From positions 62,001 to 126,000 of the forward strand of contig NZ_JAUZQD010000019.1 of NCBI RefSeq assembly GCF_030709675.1: a stretch of 64,000 nucleotides of DNA. The letters run 5' to 3'. Below the pieces are notes generated by a model. That model saw only the letters and a program-made list of their open reading frames with translations, made no database searches and was not told the DNA's origin. The position numbers and the translations under genes are program-made. Numbering within the stretch: the first letter of the stretch is position 1; each line of letters begins with the position of its first letter. Shown piece after piece: positions 25,632 through 34,048 of the stretch. Source of the DNA: Symbioplanes lichenis. Its GTDB lineage: Bacteria > Actinomycetota > Actinomycetes > Mycobacteriales > Micromonosporaceae.

Positions 25632-26060
25632 TTGCCGGAGCAGCCCGAGAGGAAGCGCTGGAACTGGCTGGAGAACGAGCGGGTTTACAAAGTCCTCGCG
25701 TTTTTCACCGCGCTGGCGAGTCTGATCACTGCACTGCTCAAGGGGTGCGGCGCCGCGTATGCAGCTCGTGAGCTGTCAACGCGGGACGCCGCACGCCGGT
25801 TCCCGTCCCTAGGTCAGTTCAGCCGCTGCGAGGGGCGGGGACCGGTCCTCGGCTGTCATCGCTCCCGAGCGACGTTGCCACGAGGAGAGGAGCAGCAGAG
25901 GTTCTGGGATGACGGTAACAGGCCAGGTAGCGACGCCAGCAGCGCCACCTCTGCTTTCCCGGCCTGGTCGCACACAAGTCCCAGCCGCTCTCACCAGTCG
26001 GTCAGCGCTGGTGGCGGCGTGCCGCTCGGCGCACGGCCCGGGCCGTTCGGCGCAGCATGA
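25632..26060 (+). CDS. Doubtful small single-pass membrane protein
   Basis: TTG 25632 follows a strong GGAGGGAG and opens a 142-codon frame: a polar start (PEQPERKRWNWLENERVYK), one membrane helix (VLAFFTALASLITALLKG), then a Cys/Ser/Gly-rich tail that looks less like protein. An in-frame ATG at 25557 is possible but lacks a ribosome-binding site. The N-terminal 45 residues are credible; the tail may be read through from a frameshift. No family recognised. Confidence 0.35.
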   Translation: MPEQPERKRWNWLENERVYKVLAFFTALASLITALLKGCGAAYAARELSTRDAARRFPSLGQFSRCEGRGPVLGCHRSRATLPRGEEQQRFWDDGNRPGSDASSATSAFPAWSHTSPSRSHQSVSAGGGVPLGARPGPFGAA

Positions 26061-26146
26061 TCTTACGCAGCGACGCGCGTGTGAAACCTCTCGGTAACCT
26101 GCGGCCGACGGCCCGTGATTACTCCTCACAGGAGGTATCACCGATT

Positions 26147-26386
26147 ATGGTTCAACCCGCACCACGCAGCGATCGTAGCCCGTGGAACTGGCTGCTGATC
26201 GTGCCGATCGTGGTCCCCGTGCTCACGCCGCTGTTCAATTTCGACTCACCCCGGCTCTGGGGGTTCCCGGCCTTCTACTGGCTGCAGTTTCTCTTCATCC
26301 TGCTCGGGGTCACGACCACCACGATCGTGTACCGGATGACCCGCAGGCCGGCCGCGCCGGTCGCCCCGGAGGCGCGCGATGAGTGA
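26147..26386 (+). CDS. DUF3311 small membrane subunit
   Basis: A 79-residue protein with two membrane helices (WNWLLIVPIVVPVLTPLF and FYWLQFLFILLGVTTTTIVY), matching DUF3311, which is regularly encoded just before SSS-family symporters and is believed to be an accessory subunit. AGGAGG lies about 11 nt before ATG 26147. The stop overlaps the symporter start by 8 bp (ATGAGTGA), so the two are translationally coupled. Confidence 0.9.
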   Translation: MVQPAPRSDRSPWNWLLIVPIVVPVLTPLFNFDSPRLWGFPAFYWLQFLFILLGVTTTTIVYRMTRRPAAPVAPEARDE

Positions 26387-28025
26387 CCACATCACCGAGA
26401 TCATCGTCTTCTCGCTGCTCTTCCTGCTGGTCAGCGCGATGGGTTTCGTGGCGGCCCGGTGGCGGGCGCCCAAGGACATGGCCCATCTCGACGAGTGGGG
26501 GCTGGGCGGGCGCAGCTTCGGCGGCTGGATCACGTGGTTCCTGGTCGGCGGAGACCTCTACACGGCGTACACGTTCGTGGCGGTCCCGGCCCTGATCTTC
26601 GGGGCGGGCGCGGCCGGGTTCTTCGCGGTCCCGTACACCATTGTCATCTATCCGTTGTTCTTTCTGATTCTGATCCGGCTCTGGTCGGTGTCGCACCGGC
26701 ACGGATTCGTGACGCCGGCGGACTTCGTGCGGACGCGGTTCGGGTCGCCGACGCTCGCGCTGCTGATCGCCATCACGGGCATCGCGGCCACGATGCCGTA
26801 CATCGCGCTGCAGTTGGTGGGCATCGAGGCCGTGCTCAAGACCATGGGGGTGACCGGTGACTCGATGCTGGCCCGGCACGCGCCCATCATCATCGCCTTC
26901 GCGATTCTGGCCGCGTACACCTATCAGTCGGGTTTGCGGGCCCCCGCCCTGATCGCCTTTGTCAAGGACACGCTGATCTACATCGTGATCATCGTGGCGG
27001 TCATCTATCTGCCCTACAAGCTGGGCGGCTGGGGGTCGATCTTCGACGACGCGCAGGCGAAGTTCGACGCGTCACCGGCGCCGGGCGACGGGATCACGCT
27101 CAACGCCAACAACCAGATTCAGTACATCACGCTGGCGCTGGGGTCGGCGCTGGCGCTTTTCCTCTACCCGCACAGCATCACGGGCGTGCTGGCGAGCAAG
27201 AACCGCAATGTCATCAAGCGGAACATGTCGGCGCTCCCGGCGTACAGTTTCCTGCTGGGTCTGCTCGCCCTGCTGGGCTATGCGGCGATCTCGGCCGGCG
27301 TGAAGCCGTTGCCGGGCAGCAAGGAAGGCAGCGTCGACAGCAACACCGTCGTGCCGCTGCTTTTCGACCAGCAATTCCCGTCGTGGTTCGCGGGGATCGC
27401 GTTCGCCGCCATCGGCATCGGCGCGCTGGTGCCGGCGGCCATCATGTCGATCGCCGCGGCCAATCTCTTCACACGCAACATCTACAAGGAGTATCTGCGC
27501 AAGGACGCGACGCCGGCGCAGGAGGCCAACGTCTCGAAGATCACGTCGCTCGTCGTCAAGATCGGCGCGGTCGCGTGCATCATCTTCCTCGACCCGCAGT
27601 TCAGCATCGACCTGCAGCTCATCGGCGGTGTGATCATCCTGCAGACCGCCCCCGCGGTGGCCCTCGGGCTCTTCACCCGCTGGCTGCACAAGGGCGGCCT
27701 GATCGCCGGCTGGGCGCTCGGCATGGGCCTCGGCATGTGGATGCTCTATCAGATCCCGAACGCCGCGACCAAGCGCGCGCACTTCGGCGGGTCGGCTTTC
27801 CCGCTCTCCGACTTCGGCTTCGACACCCCCAAGACGGTGTACGTGGGCTTCGTCGCCGTGGCGGTCAACCTGCTCGTGGCCGTGCTCGTCACGCTCGTGC
27901 TGCGCGCCTTGAAGACGCCGGACGGGGTGGACGGCACGCGGCAGGACGACTACTTCGCCGACGCGGGCGACCCGCGGCTGGAGAAGGGCCGTCACACCCC
28001 CGACACCCTGGTCAGCGGTCCTTGA
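26379..28025 (+). CDS. Sodium:solute symporter (SSS family, MctP-like)
   Basis: A 548-residue SSS transporter with about 13 membrane helices. GLGGRSFGGWITWFLVGGDLYTAYTF near the N-terminus, AATMPYIALQLVGIEAVLK, YPHSITGVLASKN and ALVPAAIMSIAAANLFTRNIYKEYL are family signatures. With DUF3311 upstream it resembles MctP-type monocarboxylate (lactate, pyruvate, acetate) transporters. The 3' end overlaps the convergent MarR gene by 14 bp. The substrate assignment is by family analogy only. Confidence 0.92.
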   Translation: MSDHITEIIVFSLLFLLVSAMGFVAARWRAPKDMAHLDEWGLGGRSFGGWITWFLVGGDLYTAYTFVAVPALIFGAGAAGFFAVPYTIVIYPLFFLILIRLWSVSHRHGFVTPADFVRTRFGSPTLALLIAITGIAATMPYIALQLVGIEAVLKTMGVTGDSMLARHAPIIIAFAILAAYTYQSGLRAPALIAFVKDTLIYIVIIVAVIYLPYKLGGWGSIFDDAQAKFDASPAPGDGITLNANNQIQYITLALGSALALFLYPHSITGVLASKNRNVIKRNMSALPAYSFLLGLLALLGYAAISAGVKPLPGSKEGSVDSNTVVPLLFDQQFPSWFAGIAFAAIGIGALVPAAIMSIAAANLFTRNIYKEYLRKDATPAQEANVSKITSLVVKIGAVACIIFLDPQFSIDLQLIGGVIILQTAPAVALGLFTRWLHKGGLIAGWALGMGLGMWMLYQIPNAATKRAHFGGSAFPLSDFGFDTPKTVYVGFVAVAVNLLVAVLVTLVLRALKTPDGVDGTRQDDYFADAGDPRLEKGRHTPDTLVSGP

Positions 28026-28461
28026 TGTAGCTGTCCATGTCCCGGGTGAGTCGTTCCAGGAGCGCTGCGAGGTCGCGGCGCTCCTGGCCCGTCCAGTCCT
28101 TGAGGATCACGTCGTAGAGCTCCCGGCGCGCCTTCGCCACCGCGTGCACCTGCGAGATGCCCTGCTCGGTGGCCGCGATGACCGTGCCGCGCCCGTCCGT
28201 CGGATCGGCGTGCCGCTCCACCAGCCCGTCCCGGTGCATGGCGCTGACCTGCCGGGTCACCGTCGAGCCGTCCAGGTTGAGCCGGGCCGCGACCGCGGAG
28301 ACATTCTGCGGGCCGGCCTCCTCCAGCAGGCGCAGGATCACGTACGCGGCGCGATCCAGTGCGCGATGCGGGCGGGGTGAGCTCCGCCGGGTCGCCTCCC
28401 CGAGCCGGATCAGCATCGCGACCTGCGTCTCAATGCTGGCGAGCGCCGCTTCCTCGTTCAT
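28012..28461 (-). CDS. MarR-family transcriptional regulator
   Basis: A 149-residue winged-helix regulator: helix-turn-helix at PQNVSAVAARLNLDGSTVTRQVSAM, wing DPTDGRGTVIAAT, and dimerisation helices at both ends. Size and layout are standard for MarR. It is divergent from the two-domain VOC gene (101-bp gap) and overlaps the symporter end, so either could be its target. TAGAGT lies 8 nt before ATG 28461, a leaderless arrangement. Confidence 0.93.
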   Translation of the reverse strand: MNEEAALASIETQVAMLIRLGEATRRSSPRPHRALDRAAYVILRLLEEAGPQNVSAVAARLNLDGSTVTRQVSAMHRDGLVERHADPTDGRGTVIAATEQGISQVHAVAKARRELYDVILKDWTGQERRDLAALLERLTRDMDSYIKDR

Positions 28462-28469
28462 GAGCGGTA

Positions 28470-28475
28470 ACTCTA
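28470..28475 (-). promoter_or_regulatory. -10-like box for leaderless marR gene
   Basis: TAGAGT on the minus strand, 8 nt before the ATG; no Shine-Dalgarno in between. Confidence 0.45.
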
Positions 28476-28561
28476 GGGCCCCCTACCTGAAAGTTAGCTG
28501 CGAAACCCGGTTCACCCGTACGGGGATGTGTATCGATCTCCGGCGCCGGGCAGTCGCGGCC

Positions 28562-29293
28562 ATGTCCTGGCCCAGTCTCAACGCCGAACTTTCCGCCTAT
28601 GTCCGCCCGATCGCCCAGTTCGACGGCCTCGCCCTGTGCAGCCGCGACCCCGGTCGCCTGGCCGGTTTCTGGAGCATGGCCGGCTTCGGCGGCCTCCGCC
28701 ACGATCTCGCCGACGGCAGCCTGCGCCTCGACCCCGCGTCCGGCCGCCCCAAGGCCGAGATCATGCGCCTGACCCCCGACCCGGCCCCGCCCGGCGACGC
28801 CGACCGCATCCACCCCGACATCCGCCTGCCCGGCCGCACACCGGCCCCGCTGATCGCCGCCGGCGCCACGATCGTCCGCCCGCCCGGCGACGACCCCTGG
28901 TGGGTCCTGGCCGACCCCGAGGGCAACACCTTCTGCGCGTACGCCTCCGTCGACGACCGCCCCGCCGGCGTCTTCCAGCTCGTCGTCAAATGCCGCCAGC
29001 CCCTCGCCCTGGCCAACTGGTGGTCCCGCGTCATCGGCGGCGAGGTCCAGCGCGAAGGCGACTCCGCGGTGCTCAAGGGCGCCCCGGACTTCCCCTGGGA
29101 CTATCTGGCCTTCGACCTGGTCCCCGAGACCCGGACCGCCCGCAGCCGCCTCCAGTGGCACCTCCTTCTGCGCGACCCCGACCCGTACGTCCTCACCCAC
29201 GCCGGCGCCACCATGCTCAACGCCTCCCCGGGCGGCCCCTGGCTGCTCGCCGACCCGGAGGGAAACGCTTTCTCCGCAGTCCCGGTGGGATGA
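28562..29293 (+). CDS. Two-domain VOC (glyoxalase-like) protein
   Basis: A 243-residue protein with two tandem VOC modules: residues ~12-125 (LALCSRDPGRLAGFWSMAGF ... WWVLADPEGNTFCAY) and ~130-243 (FQLVVKCRQPLALANWWSRV ... WLLADPEGNAFSAV). The repeated ADPEGN-F motif carries the usual C-terminal ligand region, but the acidic ligand itself is not clear, so it may bind rather than turn over a ligand. ATG 28562 is chosen; ATG 28526 is possible. The last codons form the first unit of the tandem array that leads into rnpB. Confidence 0.85.
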   Translation: MSWPSLNAELSAYVRPIAQFDGLALCSRDPGRLAGFWSMAGFGGLRHDLADGSLRLDPASGRPKAEIMRLTPDPAPPGDADRIHPDIRLPGRTPAPLIAAGATIVRPPGDDPWWVLADPEGNTFCAYASVDDRPAGVFQLVVKCRQPLALANWWSRVIGGEVQREGDSAVLKGAPDFPWDYLAFDLVPETRTARSRLQWHLLLRDPDPYVLTHAGATMLNASPGGPWLLADPEGNAFSAVPVG

Positions 29294-29380
29294 AGCCCTC
29301 TCCGCGGTCCCGTGGGACAAAGCTCTCTCCGCAGTCCCGGTGGGATGAAGCTCTCTCCGCGGTCCCGCTAGGATGAGACT
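29271..29380. repeat. Four-copy 27-28-bp tandem array carrying the rnpB promoter
   Basis: Units start at 29271, 29299, 29326 and 29354; each begins TCTCCGC(A/G)GTCCCG and ends near GATGAAGCTC. Unit 1 contains the last codons and stop of the VOC gene; unit 4 ends immediately before the RNase P RNA. In unit 4 the hexamer is TAGGAT where units 1 and 3 have TGGGAT and unit 2 TGGGAC, so the functional -10 of rnpB seems to be a mutated repeat copy. Confidence 0.8.
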
Positions 29381-29809
29381 GCGACGGACGAGTTGGCTGG
29401 GCGGTCGCGTCGGAGGCCCTCGCACGGGGGCCGCCGCCGAGGAACGTCCGGACTCCGCAGAGCAGGGTGGTTGCTAACGGCAACCCGGGGCGACCCGCGG
29501 GACAGTGCCACAGAGAAAAGACCGCCGGCAGTTCCCCGGAACGGCCGGTAAGGGTGAAACGGTGGAGTAAGAGCCCACCAGCACCCCGGGCGACCGGGGT
29601 GGCTAGGTAAACCCCACCCGGAGCAAGGCCAAGCAAGGCCCCCGCCGCGCAAGTGGCGGAGGCCGGCGCAGGCGTTCGAGGGCTGCTCGCCCGAGCCTGC
29701 GGGTAGGCCGCACGAGCATGCCGGCAACGGCACGCCGAGATGGATGACCGCCCAGCGGCGAGCAATCGCCGCGGACAAAATCCGGCGTACAGGCCGACTC
29801 GTCCGTCGC
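29381..29809 (+). ncRNA. rnpB: RNase P RNA (bacterial type A)
   Basis: The catalytic RNA of RNase P, which removes tRNA 5' leaders. The ends pair as helix P1 (GCGACGGACGA at 29381 with TCGTCCGTCGC at 29799-29809). Universally conserved blocks are present in order: GAGGAACGTCCGGACTCC (29439-29456, P4 5' strand), ACAGTGCCACAGAGAAAAG with ACCGCC (29502-29526), GGTAAGGGTGAAACGGTG, and ACAAAATCCGGCGTACAG (29775-29792, P4 3' strand). Length of about 429 nt suits high-GC actinobacteria. Ends are set from the P1 pairing and may be off by a few bases. Confidence 0.96.
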
Positions 29810-30041
29810 CCTCAAGTCGCGTTCCTCAGTGCGCCTCCGGCCATCGGTACAGCTGAGTGTCATGGCCGGTGAAGGTGTCGGGATGGATCGGTGAGGTTCA
29901 GCTCGCGGGCGTAACGGCTCCCGCCGAGCCGGCAGCTGCGAGAACGCTCGGTTCACGCTTCTGCCGGAACGATTCCGTAGTTCGGTCGCACCTGCCGCCT
30001 GCGGCTGGCGTGATTGGCGTGACGGCCTGGAAAATCCGCCC

Positions 30042-30749
30042 ATGACCGGTTGGCAGGACGTGGATTGGGGCAGCGCTCCGACCTGGGTGAGCGCCGCGAT
30101 CACCAGTGGTTCTTTTCTGGTCGCGGCCACCGCCTACCGCCGCAGTGTCCTGGAGAAGGAACGCGACCAGGCGAGCAAGGTGGCCGCATGGGTGGCGCTG
30201 GAGGAAGACGCGGGCACCAGAAAGCGCGTACTACGGCTGCGCAACAGCAGTGATGGGCCGATCTTCGAGGTGACGGTCGAGCTCGCGGGCAAGCCGGTCG
30301 TTGAATCGCCCGAACTGGTTCCGGAGACGACGTCGACGTTCGACCTCCCCGACGACGGGTCCGACTACCCGGCGTCCGTACAGAAGGTCACCGTAGAGGT
30401 GCAGTCGATCTTCACGGTGGGACTGTCTCGCGAGACCTTGCTGACCGGCCCTACGCCTACGATGACCTTCCGCGATTCGACCGGCAGATGGTGGGAGCGG
30501 GACCGTCAGGGCCGCCTCAGACGGTTGAAGAACCGGGTCACGGCCCATGTGTACGGTCTTCGCTACGGACCGCTGACGATTTCTTGGCAGCCCGCTGAAC
30601 AGCTGACCGGTCATGAGTTGCGAATCGGCACGCTCTGGCCATGGCCGGTCCGGAAGAGCAAGCGGGACCTCAAATCTCGGCCGAAACCCCTGAGCGATGG
30701 TGTTGCCGGTGACGCGACAGCCGCCGGCGAGGGCAAACGGCCGGAGTGA
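30042..30749 (+). CDS. Hypothetical membrane-anchored protein
   Basis: A 235-residue protein with one N-terminal helix (WVSAAITSGSFLVAATAYRRS), then a beta-rich soluble domain containing LRLRNSSDGPIFEVTVELAGK and TPTMTFRDSTGRWWERDRQGRLRRL, and a basic C-terminal tail. The pattern matches small actinomycete proteins with an N-terminal anchor and an immunoglobulin-like cytoplasmic domain, of unknown function. ATG 30042 has no clear ribosome-binding site. The stretch before it, from rnpB (29810-30041), shows no feature. Confidence 0.7.
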   Translation: MTGWQDVDWGSAPTWVSAAITSGSFLVAATAYRRSVLEKERDQASKVAAWVALEEDAGTRKRVLRLRNSSDGPIFEVTVELAGKPVVESPELVPETTSTFDLPDDGSDYPASVQKVTVEVQSIFTVGLSRETLLTGPTPTMTFRDSTGRWWERDRQGRLRRLKNRVTAHVYGLRYGPLTISWQPAEQLTGHELRIGTLWPWPVRKSKRDLKSRPKPLSDGVAGDATAAGEGKRPE

Positions 30750-30810
30750 AAGCACCGAGTCCGCCGACGCGGGGAGGACGGTGCGCCGACCGGCACACCG
30801 TCCTGCCCCT

Positions 30811-32079
30811 TTACCAGGTGGTGAGGCCGGCCGAGATCGTGCGGGTCAGGGTGGCGTTGGTGTCGTCGCCGTCGAGGGACCACATCATGGCGCCGCCGAG
30901 GTTGTGGGTTCGGATCCAGGCGGTTTTCTGGAGGATCTGGGCCGGGTCGTCGTAGGTCTAGAAGGTGGTGCCGTCGGTCAGCCAGGAGTGGCCGGCCCGC
31001 CAGTCGCGGTGGACGGTGAAGCCTTGGGCGGGGAATTTCTTCAGCTCCTTGTAGTCCTCGGTGCCTACGGCGAACTTGCCCGGCGCTCCGCCCGCGGCCG
31101 GGGAAAACAAACCGGATGCGCCGCCCGTCCAGCCCTGGCCGTAGTACGGGATGCCGAGGACCAGCTGGGAGGCACGCGCGCCGCGGGAACGGTACGCGTT
31201 GATGGCTACCTCGATCGAGAAGTCCGGATTGTCCGGGGCGCCGGCGGGGACTTGGATGGCGGACTGCTGGTTGGTGCGGGACTCCCAGGAGCCATGGAAG
31301 TCGTAGCCCTGGACCGTGCCGAAGTCGAGGTACTTGAAGATCTTGCTGACCTCGAAACCGGCGTCGATCTTGGCGGGGGCGGCGGGGAGGAAGGCGGTGA
31401 GGTCGAAGTGCCGGCGGGCCTTACGTCCGTACGCGTCGAGCTGTTTGCGGAATTCCGCCGCGAGCAGGGTGAAGTTGCGCTTGTCCTCGGGGCGGACGAC
31501 GTTGCCCGCGTTGCCGTCGGAGCCGGGCCATTCCCAGTCGAGGTCGATGCCGTCGAAGATGCCGGCGGCGGTGCCCGCGGGGAGGCCGGGCAGGTTGCCC
31601 TTGAGCCACAGGTCGACGCACGAGGCGACGAGCTTCTTGCGGGAGGCGTCGGTGAGGGCGGCGTCCGAGAAGTACGCGGACCCGGTCCAGCCGCCCAGCG
31701 AGATGAGCACGCGGAGATCGGGGTGCTTGGCCTTGAGCTCGGTGAGCTGGTTGAGGTTGCCGGCGAGGGGCTGACCCTCGACGTCCGCCACGCCGTCGAC
31801 GCTGAGGTCGGCGGGGAACGGGGTCTGCCAGTCCGCCCATGGGTCGGCGGAGTCACAGACGCCGGCCGCGGTGACCGGGCCGAAGGCGTAGTTGAGGTGG
31901 GTCAGGCGGGCGGCGGCACCCGACTTGTCCACCTTGGCCAGCTGGAAGTCGCGGCCGTAGATGCCCCACTGGGTGAAGTAGCCCACCTTGACATAGGACC
32001 GGTCGTGGGCCTCAGCCGGCGCGGCAGCCACGCCGACCACAACGGCGGCCGCCAGAAAAGAAGCAAGAAGACGACGCAT
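30811..32079 (-). pseudogene. Secreted GH18 chitinase interrupted by in-frame TAG
   Basis: The gene starts with a signal peptide (MRRLLASFLAAAVVVGVAAA...AEA) and a GH18 barrel: YVKVGYFTQWGIYGRDF, LTHLNYAFG, ISLGGWTGS, DGIDLDWEWPG (catalytic DxxDxDxE, near residue 180), VQGYDFHGSWE and GIPYYGQGW. Codon 374 (30958-30960) is TAG, immediately after LTDGTTF. The same frame continues TYDDPAQILQKTAWI, GGAMMWSLDGDD and ends at TAA 30811-30813. Related enzymes have Trp here (FWTYDD), so one G-to-A change of TGG explains it. The truncated product lacks the last barrel strand with its conserved Trp and is probably inactive. Promoter-side operators remain. Confidence 0.92.
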
Positions 32080-32099
32080 GAGCCCTCCGGGGCGGAGCG

Positions 32100-32128
32100 T
32101 TAAAGAAACTTTCCTTATCGAGGAAAGT
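32100..32128 (-). promoter_or_regulatory. Operator-like dyads upstream of GH18 gene
   Basis: Two overlapping dyads lie 20-50 bp before the chitinase start: TTAAAGAAACTTTCCTTA (32100-32117), close to the palindrome TTAGGAAAGTTTCCTAA, and ACTTTCCT-TATCG-AGGAAAGT (32108-32115/32121-32128). A similar element precedes the second chitinase at 58313-58329, suggesting a shared regulator. Confidence 0.6.
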
Positions 32129-32148
32129 AAACGTCCGCCCCCGAGGGG

Positions 32149-33228
32149 TCAACGCAGGTGCGCGGTCTCGTTCACCGAGCGGACCGCGATCCCGCCGTCC
32201 GGCCACAGGTCGACCGTGGACACTCCGGCCGCGTCGAGGAACAGGCGGTGCAGGAAGGCGTCACTGGCGGCGAGCGCGTCGCGGAGGATCAGCTTGATCG
32301 GGGAGACGTGCGAGACGACCACGACGGTCTGCGCCGGGTACGCGCTCAGCAGTGTCGCCTGCGCGCCACGCACCCGCTTCGCCACGGCCTGGAAGGACTC
32401 CCCGTTCGGCGGGGCGACGCTGGTCGAGCCGAGCCAGCTGTCCAGCTCGTCGGGCCAGCGCTCGCGTACCTCGGCGAACGTCAGCCCCTCCCAGTCGCCG
32501 AAGTCGCACTCGATCAGCTTGGGCATGACCGTCACGGTGACGTTGCCCAGCTCGGACGCGATCAGCTCGGCGGTGCGCGTACATCGGGAAAGGGGTGAGG
32601 AGACGACGGCCGTGACGTCGCGGCTGATGCCGGCCACCCGCCCGCCCGCGGCCATGGCCTGGGCCTCGCCCTCGTCGGAGAGCGGCACGTCGCCGCGGCC
32701 GGAGTAGCGGCCCTGCTGCGTGAGCGCGGTCTCGCCGTGCCGGACCAGGATGAGCCGCGTGGCGTTGTCGAGCGACGGCGGCGCCCAGTCCTTCGGCGGA
32801 GTGTCGGAGACGGGCTTGCCGGCGGCCTCGTCCATCGCGCGGTTGGCGAGGGCGTCGGCGAGCTTGTTCCTCTCGCGCGGGATCCAGTCGAAGGTCACCG
32901 ACGAGAACCGGCCGACCAGCGTCGCGGCCTGCGCGGCGAGCGGGCGCAGGCCCGGGTTCTTGATCTGCCAGCGGCCGGACATCTGCTCGATGACGAGCTT
33001 GGAGTCCATCCGCACGGCGACCTGGTCGGCGCCCAGCTCGGCGGCGGCCTCGAGCCCCGCGATCAGCCCCGAGTACTCGGCGACGTTGTTCGTGGTGGTG
33101 CCCAGGGCGGCGTACCGCTCGAGCAGGACGCCGCCGGTCTCGTCCAGCACCACGGCGCCGTACCCGGCGGGCCCGGGGTTGCCCCGCGACCCGCCGTCGG
33201 CCTCGATCGCGACCCTCAGTGTGCTCAT
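32149..33228 (-). CDS. Bifunctional RNase H / acid phosphatase (histidine phosphatase) protein
   Basis: A 359-residue two-domain protein. Residues 1-130 are type I RNase H: VAIEADGGSRGNPGPAGYGAV, NNVAEYSGLIAGLEAA, VRMDSKLVIEQM, and the last acidic residue in RNKLADALANRAMDEA. Residues ~155-359 are a histidine phosphatase: LILVRHGETALTQQGRYSGRGDVPLS with the catalytic RHG, and VVVSHVSPIK. The same fusion is mycobacterial Rv2228c, where the C-terminal half acts as a CobC-like alpha-ribazole phosphatase. It is the first of three genes on this strand whose order is conserved in actinobacteria. Confidence 0.95.
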   Translation of the reverse strand: MSTLRVAIEADGGSRGNPGPAGYGAVVLDETGGVLLERYAALGTTTNNVAEYSGLIAGLEAAAELGADQVAVRMDSKLVIEQMSGRWQIKNPGLRPLAAQAATLVGRFSSVTFDWIPRERNKLADALANRAMDEAAGKPVSDTPPKDWAPPSLDNATRLILVRHGETALTQQGRYSGRGDVPLSDEGEAQAMAAGGRVAGISRDVTAVVSSPLSRCTRTAELIASELGNVTVTVMPKLIECDFGDWEGLTFAEVRERWPDELDSWLGSTSVAPPNGESFQAVAKRVRGAQATLLSAYPAQTVVVVSHVSPIKLILRDALAASDAFLHRLFLDAAGVSTVDLWPDGGIAVRSVNETAHLR

Positions 33229-33313
33229 GATGAGCTCCTTCGTGCGGCGCCCGAAGACGACGTCCCGCGTCCGCCGGCGCTCCGGCGGAACACCGCCGCG
33301 CCAACTCCGTCGC

Positions 33314-34048
33314 TCACAGGCCGGACTCCGCGGTCCGGACCATGATGCGGCGGCACTCCTCGCACCGCACGACCTCGTCGGCGGGCGCGCCCTTCACGCG
33401 GGCGAGGTCGGCACCGTAGAGCTCGATGCGGCAGCCCCCGCAGCGCCCGGCGCGGAAGAGCGCGGCGCCCAGGCCGGTGTCCTCGCGGATCTTGTCGTAG
33501 AGCTTGACCAGGTCGTCCGGCAGATCCGCGGCGAGCGGCGCCCGGGAGCCGGCCTTGAACTCCTGCTCCTTGGCGATGTCCGCGAGCGCCTCGTCGCGGC
33601 GGGCCTCCGCGGCCGTACGCTTCTCGACCGCACCGGCGATCCGCTTCTTCACCTCGTTGAGCGTCTGCTCGGCGCTCTCGCGCTGCTCCATGAGCTCGAG
33701 CTCGGCGTCCTCCAGCTCGCCCTGCCGCCGGTTGAGCGTCGCCAGCTCGTGCTGCAGCCCCTCGATCTCGCGCAGCGCGCCGCCCGCGTCGAGGCGCTTC
33801 TGATCCTTCTCCTTGCGGGTGCGGACCTGGTCGATGTCCTTTTCGAGGCGGTTGATGTCACGGTCCAGGTCGTCGACGGCGACCTGCGCACGGACCCGCT
33901 CGTCCTCGAGCGCCGAGATCTCCCGCGCGCTCGCGTCGATCTCCGTCAGCTCCGGGAGCGTCTTCCGGCGGTGCGCGAGCTGGTTGAGCGCGGTGTCCAC
34001 GGCCTGCAGGTCGAGCAGGCGGCGCTGTGCTTCCGGGGCGGCCTTCAC
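33314..34048 (-). CDS. Coiled-coil zinc-ribbon protein (C4-type)
   Basis: A 244-residue protein. Residues ~10-170 are a long coiled coil (LNQLAHRRKTLPELTEIDAS ... LMEQRESAEQTLNEVKKRI), and the C-terminus has a CXXC...CXXC zinc ribbon (RCGGCRIELY, VVRCEECRRIMVR). The homologue in mycobacteria sits in the same place (Rv2229c) and chlamydial CT398 has this fold; a role in secretion or nucleic-acid binding has been suggested but is not established. GTG 34048 has AAGGAG 8 nt upstream and overlaps the Nif3 stop by 4 bp (GTGA). Confidence 0.92.
   Translation of the reverse strand: MKAAPEAQRRLLDLQAVDTALNQLAHRRKTLPELTEIDASAREISALEDERVRAQVAVDDLDRDINRLEKDIDQVRTRKEKDQKRLDAGGALREIEGLQHELATLNRRQGELEDAELELMEQRESAEQTLNEVKKRIAGAVEKRTAAEARRDEALADIAKEQEFKAGSRAPLAADLPDDLVKLYDKIREDTGLGAALFRAGRCGGCRIELYGADLARVKGAPADEVVRCEECRRIMVRTAESGL

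Noticed and set aside
9744..30960. General reassignment of UAG to an amino acid
   Set aside because: Several intact genes in the window end with UAG at the expected family length.
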